From: Marinobacter aromaticivorans
GTDB taxonomy: Bacteria; Pseudomonadota; Gammaproteobacteria; Pseudomonadales; Oleiphilaceae
Direction of reading: 5' to 3'
Length of the DNA: 64,000 nucleotides
Assembly: GCF_002806975.1 (NCBI RefSeq)
Contig: NZ_NIHD01000009.1
Location: 1 to 64,000 of the forward strand
The notes beneath the pieces are model-generated. The model ran no database searches, was not told the origin of the DNA, and saw only the letters and a program-made list of their open reading frames with translations. Positions 56,584-64,000 of this stretch are shown here, one piece after another; the stretch's first letter is position 1; the number at the start of each line of letters is the position of its first letter. Made by a program: the position numbers and the translations under genes.

Positions 56584-57695
56584 GGTGAAGAAGGAGCTCT
56601 GCCGAGAACCTTGCGGTAAACCTCCAGCGTCGCCTCCGTCTGCGCCTGCAAGCGGAACCGGTGCGGAATTTCAATATTCGGTGTTTTGTCTTTCAGTAAC
56701 CTGAGGGCAACCCTTGCAAACTCATGGGTATCATCAGGCGTCACCAGCCCGTCACGAAAGCATGCCTGCAGGGTTTCTGCGGCGCCACCGCGGTTAAAGG
56801 CAACCACCGGCGTGCCTGAGGACAGCGCCTCGGTAACCGTGCGGCCAAAGGGTTCCGGCTTTGTTGACATGTGGCACACCAGGTCCGAAAAAAGATACAT
56901 CTCTGCCATATCGTCCCGTTGCCCGAGGAAGGTCACCTTGCCGGTAAGCCCGAGCTTTGCCCGGTATTGCTCAAGTTCTTCCATAAAGCGCTCTTTACCC
57001 GGCTCTGCGCCGCCCACAACAATGCCGTGGCAGTTCGGCTTTTCGCGCAGGATTTGTGCCATGACATCCAGGAACTGCAGCTGGCCTTTCCAGCGTGAGA
57101 TGCGGCCCGGCATCATCAGAATGCGTTTACCGGCAAGCTCCGGATACTGCGTCAGCAGGGTTTTCTGCCATTCAGCGCTTAATGTGCGCTGTTTGAAATA
57201 ATCCACATCCACGCCTCGTTGAATGACTGACAGCTTTTCTTCAGGCACTTTAAAGTTCTTCAGAACGTAGTTCCGCACGCAGTTAGACACTGCAATCACA
57301 TGGTCGGATTTTGCCATGATGGCGCTGTAGGGATTAACGGAGTACATGCCGTGGAAGGTTGAAACAATCGCCGGTTGCTGGTGTTCTGGTAGCCCTTTCC
57401 AGGCCAGGCGGACAATCCAGGCTGGCATACGCGAGCGCACATGAATGATGTCTGGCTGCAACTCCCTGATCAGCTTCCGCATTGGGCGGATTTGGCCAAA
57501 AGATGCAGGCGATTTGCGGTGAATGGGCATTGTTATGTGAGTGCTGCCCTGTTCCTCCAGGCGTTCAGCCAGGGGGCCACCATTGGAGACAACGAAGGAT
57601 TCATGGCCCTGCCTTGCAAGGTCGGCAGCAAACTCCACGGTTCCTCGTTCCACACCACCACTGTACAGGGCAGGCAGCGCCTGAAGAATTCTCAA
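56580..57695 (-). CDS. Glycosyltransferase family 4
   Basis: This is a GT-B enzyme of the LPS core. A TTG at 57695, overlapping the ELM1 stop (TTGA) with GGGG eight bases upstream, gives MRILQALPALYSGGVERGTV and 371 residues. Further upstream codons would be entirely inside the ELM1 gene. Donor motifs are MMPGRISRWKGQLQFLDVMA, VGGAEPGKERFMEEL and PEPFGRTVTEALSSGTPVVA. The last motif is similar to WaaG/PimB-type transferases, but the substrate is unknown. Confidence 0.87.
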   Translation of the reverse strand: MRILQALPALYSGGVERGTVEFAADLARQGHESFVVSNGGPLAERLEEQGSTHITMPIHRKSPASFGQIRPMRKLIRELQPDIIHVRSRMPAWIVRLAWKGLPEHQQPAIVSTFHGMYSVNPYSAIMAKSDHVIAVSNCVRNYVLKNFKVPEEKLSVIQRGVDVDYFKQRTLSAEWQKTLLTQYPELAGKRILMMPGRISRWKGQLQFLDVMAQILREKPNCHGIVVGGAEPGKERFMEELEQYRAKLGLTGKVTFLGQRDDMAEMYLFSDLVCHMSTKPEPFGRTVTEALSSGTPVVAFNRGGAAETLQACFRDGLVTPDDTHEFARVALRLLKDKTPNIEIPHRFRLQAQTEATLEVYRKVLGRAPSSP

Positions 57696-58669
57696 GTCAC
57701 TGTCCCCTTTTGCCTTTTTCTGGCTCCGGTTTTCGGAGCAAGCCAGCGCTGGATTACCCACTGAGCCGCCCGGTCTGCTTCCCACAGGTGTTTTTCCTGG
57801 CCGGTTTTGCCACCCATTACCGTAGCATGATCGCTCCAGCGCGCTATATAGCCAGCTTCAACCAACCGCCGAATGCCCTTGGCAACCCGGCTGCCGGAGC
57901 GCGCCGGTAACTGGAACAATCCGGTCGGCACACCGGAAGTCGCCGCTTCGCATACCATGGACATGCTGTCGGGCGTTACCCAGATTGCTCTGGATTCGGC
58001 AATGCGGTGGTTCAGCCAGTCCTCATGGGTGTTGTCCGGATCCGCAACGGTAATTCTCGGGCCCGAAAGCTCCGCAAGCCTGTCTCTGAGAACGGTGGGC
58101 GTTCGACGGGAACCGCTGATTGTCCAGCGCCACTGGGGATACTCGCCAATGAGATGGGAAACCTGCCCGAAAACCACGTCGTCGTCCCAGTCAAAATGGG
58201 CGGAAGGGCCGCCAATCAATAAAAGGGCTTCCGGTTTGTCAGTGATTCTGGCCAGGGGCGTCACGGTGTTGATGACGCCTTCGGTAATAAGCGTTTTCCG
58301 GCTTTTGGCAACGCCGTCATGGGCTGGAATAATGGCGCCGTCGACCCAGGCAATCGGGAACCCGGGTTTCATCATGACCAGGGTTTTTGTGTGGCGAAGC
58401 CGGCGCAACGCCAGCAAAAGCCTGTGAGTCCCGGTGCCTGCTGCAATAATCAGATCAGGGTGGGGGAGCGACGAATCCATCTCGGGAGGCAGGCCCAGTA
58501 ACGCCCGCCATAAGGGAACGTCCGTATCCTTGCTGTTGATCCAGAACAGGCTGGCGCCAGCCTTCACCCGCAAGCGGTTGCCCAGGCCTTTCAGCTGGTT
58601 TCGGTGCCCGGGCTTGTTATCTGTAAGGAGCCAGATTACGGGTGCCGCAGAGCGTTTATTTGTCACCAT
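57692..58669 (-). CDS. ELM1-family (DUF1022) protein
   Basis: The family is named from a plant mitochondrial fission factor; the bacterial function is not established. ATG 58669 gives MVTNKRSAAPVIWLLTDNKP and 325 residues; the reading upstream overlaps the acyltransferase. Family-like features are DNKPGHRNQLKGL, AAGTGTHRLLLALRR, LIGGPSAHFDWDD and VTPDSMSMVCEAATSGVPTG. The last motif resembles the donor site of GT-B transferases. In this operon, between an acyltransferase and two GT4 genes, a glycosyltransferase role is plausible. It overlaps the upstream gene by 14 bases. Confidence 0.85.
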   Translation of the reverse strand: MVTNKRSAAPVIWLLTDNKPGHRNQLKGLGNRLRVKAGASLFWINSKDTDVPLWRALLGLPPEMDSSLPHPDLIIAAGTGTHRLLLALRRLRHTKTLVMMKPGFPIAWVDGAIIPAHDGVAKSRKTLITEGVINTVTPLARITDKPEALLLIGGPSAHFDWDDDVVFGQVSHLIGEYPQWRWTISGSRRTPTVLRDRLAELSGPRITVADPDNTHEDWLNHRIAESRAIWVTPDSMSMVCEAATSGVPTGLFQLPARSGSRVAKGIRRLVEAGYIARWSDHATVMGGKTGQEKHLWEADRAAQWVIQRWLAPKTGARKRQKGTVT

Positions 58670-59603
58670 AGAACCCCGGGTCATTTTTATCCGGCCTTGT
58701 TTTGAAGCGCCGGTGCATCCACAGGTACTGATCCGGTGCACGCCGGATTTCCCGCTCAATAATGCGGTTGATTTCAGTCGCATCCTTCAGGTCGTCACCG
58801 CTGGGGAATGGCTCCAGCGGAGGATGGAAATATATGTCGTAGCCCGGTTTGCCCTGCCTCCGGAAGTGGCTGAAAGGAACCACCTTGCAGTGACTGCGCG
58901 CTGCAATGCGTGAGGTGGCCGTGATAGTGCCGGTGGCGATACCGAAAAACGGCGCAAACACTATGTCTTTGCGGCCATAATCCTGATCTGCGGCGTACCA
59001 TACTGTGCGATTCTTACGCAGGCTACGGAACAGGCCCCGGAGATCCCGGGCGCCCAGCACCGTTTCATAACGGCGTTCCCGTGCACGGGTCATAACAGCG
59101 TTCATCAGCGGGTTATTGTGGTCCCTCTGCATTACGTCTGCCTCAATGTATTCGGTGATCAGGCTGCCGCCAAGGTCCAGGGTGCTGTAATGGCCCCCCA
59201 GCAGCAAAACGCCATTGCCTTCAGCCAGGGCATTATCAAGATGCTCTTTGCCGTGAACCTCCGTTATGTCTGTTAGCTTCGCGGGGTCTCTGAACCAGGC
59301 TATACCGAGTTCCAGCAGGCCGATGCCGTTTGCGATAAAGGCGTTGCGTACCAGGGCACCTTGCTGCGCCTGATTGAGCTCCGGGAAGCACAGTTTTATA
59401 TTCACCTCGGTAATGTGGCGGCGCTTTCCGGCAAAGCGCCATGCCAGCAGGCCCACGTACTTGCCAAGCCACCACTGGAAGCGAATGGGTAACTGGGCAA
59501 CGCACCACATAACAGCGACTCCAGCCCAGGTTGGCCACCAGCGGGGGTGGAGGTAGGCCGAGTAGTTGGTGTTGCGTGCCTGGTTGCGGTATTTCTTCTT
59601 CAC
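58656..59603 (-). CDS. LpxL-family lysophospholipid/lipid A acyltransferase
   Basis: This is the second LpxL-like enzyme of the locus. GTG 59603, ten bases after AGGA, gives MKKKYRNQARNTNYSAYLHP and 315 residues (306 in E. coli LpxL). A GTG at 59699 would leave only 20 bases to the divergent waaA. Conserved features are a transmembrane helix near residues 25-40, the catalytic HX4D HYSTLD (His138, Asp143), AARSHCKVVPFSHFRR, and DQYLWMHRRFKTRP at the end. It heads the four-gene leftward operon. Confidence 0.9.
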   Translation of the reverse strand: MKKKYRNQARNTNYSAYLHPRWWPTWAGVAVMWCVAQLPIRFQWWLGKYVGLLAWRFAGKRRHITEVNIKLCFPELNQAQQGALVRNAFIANGIGLLELGIAWFRDPAKLTDITEVHGKEHLDNALAEGNGVLLLGGHYSTLDLGGSLITEYIEADVMQRDHNNPLMNAVMTRARERRYETVLGARDLRGLFRSLRKNRTVWYAADQDYGRKDIVFAPFFGIATGTITATSRIAARSHCKVVPFSHFRRQGKPGYDIYFHPPLEPFPSGDDLKDATEINRIIEREIRRAPDQYLWMHRRFKTRPDKNDPGFYGDK

Positions 59604-59719
59604 GTGAAACGTATCCTGCGCGCTCAGTGTGTTGCTTGCCAGTTTCCCGGCAGTGTCCGTCGGAAGCAAATCATTAGGCTTTACGATATGATACCGCACT
59701 GATTTACCGGGAGTCCTGT

Positions 59720-60973
59720 GTGCTTCAATTTATCTACTCACAGCTTATACGGTTGCTGTTGCCGTTTATTCTTTTGCGATTGTGGTGGCAGGGCCGCCAG
59801 GCGCCCGAGCTGCGTGTTAACTGGCAGCAGCGCCTGGGGTTCGTGCCCCGGGCAACGGGTACCGTGGTCTGGGTGCATGCGGTGTCGGTGGGTGAAACCA
59901 TTGCCGCTGCGCCTATGGTACGGCGCCTTCTGGCACGGAACCCGGATATAACCATTCTGATGACGGCCATGACCGATACCGGCCTGACCCAGGCCAGGAA
60001 AATGTTTGGTGATCAGGTCCGGTACGCTTATGCGCCCTACGATACCCCGGGGTCGATACGCCGCTTTCTGAACCGCGCCAACCCCCGGATTTTGGTTATT
60101 ATGGAAACCGAAATATGGCCAAACATGATCCGCCAGTGCAGGTCCCGGCGCGTTCCTGTATTCCTTATCAATGCCAGGCTTTCCGAGCGCTCGGCCCGGG
60201 GTTATGAGCGGGTAAAAAGCCTGGTGGCCCCTATCATGCGCAGTATCAGCTGGGTCGCCGCCCAGGCCGAAAAGGATGCGGAGCGCTTTCGCAGAATAGG
60301 TGTCGCGGCATCCAAAGTAGCGGTTACCGGCAGCGTAAAGTTTGATGTGGATATTCCTGAGGCTGTGCATGAAGCCTCGCGGCAGCTCCGAGCCTCCCTG
60401 TCGTCCCGCCCGGTATGGATCGCCGGCAGCACCCACGGGGGTGAAGACGCCCTGTTGCTGGCGGCCCACCGGCAGCTTTTAAAGGAACAGCCGCGCGCGC
60501 TCCTGATTCTTGTGCCCCGCCACCCGGAGCGGTTTGAGGCGGTATCGGAACTGGTTCGCCGGCAAGCCTTTTCCCTGGCCCGGCGTTCTCTGGCTGAAGA
60601 TCCGTCCAGGGCCCAGGTATACCTGGGCGACACCATGGGTGAACTCATGATGTTATATGGCGCCAGCGATGTGGCGTTTGTGGGCGGGTCACTGATTGAA
60701 CGTGGTGGCCACAACCCGCTGGAGCCGGCAGGCTGGGGGATCCCGGTGCTCTCCGGGCCTCACGTGTTCAACTTTGAAACAATCTACCAGAGGCTTCTTG
60801 ATGACCGCGGAGTGACAATGGTCGCCGACGCTGATGAATTGTTTCACCACCTGTCGATTCTGTTCAGGGATGAGGAGGTGCGTCAGGCAGGGGGGCAACA
60901 GGCGCTGTCGGTGGTCAACAAAAACAAGGGCGCGCTGGATCGCGTAGTCGACGGCATTATCGCGAGGGTTTGA
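59720..60973 (+). CDS. waaA: 3-deoxy-D-manno-octulosonic acid transferase
   Basis: WaaA transfers Kdo from CMP-Kdo to lipid IVA at the inner membrane, the first step of core assembly. GTG 59720 with GGGAG six bases upstream gives MLQFIYSQLIRLLLPFILLR, an N-terminal membrane anchor, and 417 residues (425 in E. coli). Signatures are HAVSVGETIAAAPM (with the conserved Glu), MTDTGLTQARKMFG and GGSLIERGGHNPLEPA. It is transcribed alone, divergent from the acyltransferase operon. Confidence 0.96.
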   Translation: MLQFIYSQLIRLLLPFILLRLWWQGRQAPELRVNWQQRLGFVPRATGTVVWVHAVSVGETIAAAPMVRRLLARNPDITILMTAMTDTGLTQARKMFGDQVRYAYAPYDTPGSIRRFLNRANPRILVIMETEIWPNMIRQCRSRRVPVFLINARLSERSARGYERVKSLVAPIMRSISWVAAQAEKDAERFRRIGVAASKVAVTGSVKFDVDIPEAVHEASRQLRASLSSRPVWIAGSTHGGEDALLLAAHRQLLKEQPRALLILVPRHPERFEAVSELVRRQAFSLARRSLAEDPSRAQVYLGDTMGELMMLYGASDVAFVGGSLIERGGHNPLEPAGWGIPVLSGPHVFNFETIYQRLLDDRGVTMVADADELFHHLSILFRDEEVRQAGGQQALSVVNKNKGALDRVVDGIIARV

Positions 60974-60975
60974 CG

Positions 60976-61015
60976 AAGGCGGCGCAGCAAGCCGTGGTGC
61001 TTGCTGCGCCGCCTT
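60976..61015. terminator. Hairpin between converging waaA and tolC
   Basis: A perfect 17-bp GC-rich inverted repeat (60976-60992 and 60999-61015, six-base loop) is followed by only a short T-tract on each strand. It begins three bases after the waaA stop and is 21 bases from the tolC stop. It probably terminates both. Confidence 0.8.
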
Positions 61016-61036
61016 TGCGGGGCTTTGAAGAGCCGC

Positions 61037-62419
61037 CTAGCGGGTTGGGTCTTCCAGGGTTTTCTGCTCGTTTGCCAGGGCTTCAATGCCGGGCGCAGTC
61101 GCGCTGAGCCAGTTATTCAGGTCAATCAGGTCTCTCGGGCTGAGGGTGCCGGCGGATTGTTTTAACTGAAGCGTATTGTTCACATAATCGTAGCGTGCGT
61201 TGGCGTAGTCTCTCAGGGCAACATAGTAGGCCCGTTCTGCATCCAGCACTTCAACGATATTTCGCGTGCCTACATCATAGCCTGCGCGGGTAGCATCCAG
61301 AGCACTGCGGCGGGAAACAATCGTCTGCTCGAGAGCCGAGGCAGTTTCGATGTTGTTATTCACCGTCAGGAACAGGCTTCGGGTATTTACCCGTACGTCG
61401 CGGCGCACCGTGTTCAGGGATTGCTCTGCCACCGTAACCAGTGACCGCTGCTGGCGAACCCCTGCCTGAGTGCCACCGCCGGAGTACAGCGGGACATTGA
61501 GGCTGAGGCCGATAATGCCCTGGCTGCTGACCCCGTCGCGCTGCAGAGTCGGCGGGTTTTGCTCAATGCCGGTAACGTCTGATTCGCCGTAAGAGGCGTT
61601 CAGATCCAGAGTCGGATAATGACCGGCTTTGGCTTCTTTCAGCCCGGCTTCGCTGGCGTTCAGGTCATAAAGCGCAGACTGAATCGACCAGTTCTGCTCC
61701 AGAGCGGTCATCTCCCAGGCCGCCGGATCCATAGGCTCAGGCCGCCCCAGCGGGAAGTTCTGGCGCAGGTTTTCCAGATCCTCTGAATATTCACCAGTTA
61801 ACCGCGCCAGTTGCTCCCGGGCAATGTTGAGCTGATTTTCTGCGGCAATTCGCTGGCTCTTGCTATCGTCGTAGCTGGCGCGCGCTTCGTACACTTCCGT
61901 AATGGCGATGAGGCCCACATCAAAACGCTCCTGGGCCTGTTCATACTGGCGAAGGATTGCGGCTTCGCCTGCCAGGGCAGTCGTTACTGTATCCTGAGCC
62001 CGCAAAACGTTAAAGTAAGCGGTTGCTACATCAAGAATCAGTTGCTGTTGGGCCAGATTGTATTGCGCGCGCGCAGATTCTGTCTGAAACTGGCTGGCGT
62101 CGTAGCGAAACCAGGCGTCAGCGCGGAACAGCGGCTGGGTAAGTTGCACGCCGTAGTTTAGCTCCCGGTAACTGTTATCCTGCCCAGGGCTGGGGCCATC
62201 CGAGTCAATATGCCGTGCCTCACCATAGGCACCGATCTGCGGCAGCAGAGCACTCTGGCTGACATCACTGGCGGCTTGCTGGGACTCAAACCTCGCCTGG
62301 GCTGCTGCAATGCCGGAGTCATAGGAGAGTGCTTTCTCATAGGCCTCTACCAGGTCCAGGGAAAGAGCAGGCTGGGCCGCCAAGAGGCCAACAAGTCCTG
62401 AAAGCAGTCGTTTCTTCAT
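61037..62419 (-). CDS. tolC: Outer-membrane efflux channel TolC
   Basis: TolC is the trimeric outer-membrane tunnel for multidrug efflux and type I secretion. ATG 62419, six bases after AGGAG, gives a signal peptide (MKKRLLSGLVGLLAAQPALS) and 460 residues. Two homologous OEP repeats are visible, beginning LDLVEAYEKALSYDSGIAAA and, in the second half, MTALEQNWSIQSALYDLNAS. YDYVNNTLQLKQSAGTLSP near the C terminus is typical. It diverges from thiC, as in Pseudomonas. Confidence 0.96.
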   Translation of the reverse strand: MKKRLLSGLVGLLAAQPALSLDLVEAYEKALSYDSGIAAAQARFESQQAASDVSQSALLPQIGAYGEARHIDSDGPSPGQDNSYRELNYGVQLTQPLFRADAWFRYDASQFQTESARAQYNLAQQQLILDVATAYFNVLRAQDTVTTALAGEAAILRQYEQAQERFDVGLIAITEVYEARASYDDSKSQRIAAENQLNIAREQLARLTGEYSEDLENLRQNFPLGRPEPMDPAAWEMTALEQNWSIQSALYDLNASEAGLKEAKAGHYPTLDLNASYGESDVTGIEQNPPTLQRDGVSSQGIIGLSLNVPLYSGGGTQAGVRQQRSLVTVAEQSLNTVRRDVRVNTRSLFLTVNNNIETASALEQTIVSRRSALDATRAGYDVGTRNIVEVLDAERAYYVALRDYANARYDYVNNTLQLKQSAGTLSPRDLIDLNNWLSATAPGIEALANEQKTLEDPTR

Positions 62420-62645
62420 TGTTACTCCTGAGTACATATTCGGCCCTGCACCCGTCGGGGGTACTGGCCTTGGCGCTTGAATAGGATGCCGGATCGCCCC
62501 TGGATGACATGGAAGCGACGTCAGTATTGGCTCGAGTGATCGGGCCGGTCGAAACAGGCTCACCATTATGGACAATAATGGCGCCCACCTCTACACTTGT
62601 AAACTGCACTTACTTTAAGTGCCGAGCATTACAGATTCGCGTCTT
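62420..62645. other. tolC-thiC divergent promoter region
   Basis: There is no gene. The main structure is a perfect 7-3-7 inverted repeat, GCACTTA (62606-62612) and TAAGTGC (62616-62622), upstream of the TPP riboswitch. It may be a regulator site or a small hairpin. Promoters could not be assigned with confidence on either strand. Confidence 0.45.
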
Positions 62646-62740
62646 GACGGGGTGCTGGCGGCCAGACTTGTTTGGCCAGCCGGCTGAGATTGCAACGCAG
62701 AACCCGCGACCTGATCCGGATAATACCGGCGTAGGGATTG
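62646..62740 (+). promoter_or_regulatory. TPP riboswitch (THI element) upstream of thiC
   Basis: The aptamer binds thiamine pyrophosphate and represses thiamine synthesis genes. Its conserved blocks are visible: GGGGTGC (62649-62655), CTGAGA (62684-62689) in the P2/J region, AACCCGCGACCTGATCCGGA (62701-62720), then ATAATACCGGCGTAGGGA. An optional P3a stem is formed by GGCCA/TGGCC near 62660-62677. No clear intrinsic terminator follows in the 105 bases before thiC, so control by hiding the ribosome binding site GGGAG (62837-62841) is more likely. Confidence 0.92.
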
Positions 62741-62832
62741 AGACCAGGCTATCGAAGAGCAAGCGCCGCCTTCATTGATATCAACGGCAGCTTTGTTCTC
62801 ACCGTCATACGCGACCCGAAAACCCACCATAA

Positions 62833-64000
<1,168 letters not shown>

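Overview
The window reads as a contiguous chromosome segment of a marine, Marinobacter-like gammaproteobacterium. The lineage is inferred from protein sequences and gene order. The order rplQ - uvrA (opposite strand) - YajR-type MFS - ssb, and the order glnE - ilvE - LPS core genes, both resemble Pseudomonas and its relatives. The ribosomal proteins are close in length to those of E. coli. No tRNA, rRNA, CRISPR array, insertion sequence or prophage was seen.

Region 1 (1-14181) is translation machinery on the plus strand: the 3' end of tuf with its terminator, the S10 operon (rpsJ to rpsQ) from a strong sigma-70 promoter, the spc operon (rplN to rpmJ, including secY), and the alpha operon (rpsM, rpsK, rpsD, rpoA, rplQ) with its own promoter. 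The usual long S10 leader is missing. The rpsJ-rplC spacer instead carries a segment nearly identical to domain I of 23S rRNA, the region L4 binds. I propose it as an L4 autoregulatory rRNA mimic; it is the most interesting element in the window.

Region 2 (14199-37132) is housekeeping and nitrogen control: uvrA, an MFS transporter, ssb, ntrC/ntrB, a DUF4124 protein, glnA, typA, a proline iminopeptidase, dtd, a porin, a CYTH triphosphatase, mgtE with a K+ channel, glnE and ilvE. The nitrogen circuit is largely self-contained. Sigma-54 promoters with paired NtrC sites precede both glnA and ntrBC, and the adenylylation Tyr of GlnA and its modifying enzyme GlnE both lie in the window.

Region 3 (37243-60973) is an LPS core and surface-glycan locus of about 23 genes. 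All four enzymes of the ADP-heptose pathway are here (gmhA, hldE, gmhB, hldD), with two GT9 heptosyltransferases, Kdo transferase waaA, a Kdo kinase, an O-antigen ligase, a GT2 and five GT4 glycosyltransferases, two LpxL-like acyltransferases, an ELM1-family protein, a YrbL-like kinase and an SGNH-like protein with Cys at the nucleophile position. A nine-gene minus-strand operon runs from gmhA to a WavE-like gene. Inside it is an unusual module: a capsule-type HAD phosphatase, a pseudo-nucleotidyltransferase/APH-kinase fusion, a second nucleotidyltransferase, a GT4 and the WavE-like protein. The distal part of the module is AT-rich and looks acquired.

Region 4 (60974-64000) holds tolC (minus) and, divergently, a TPP riboswitch and the 5' part of thiC, which runs off the window.
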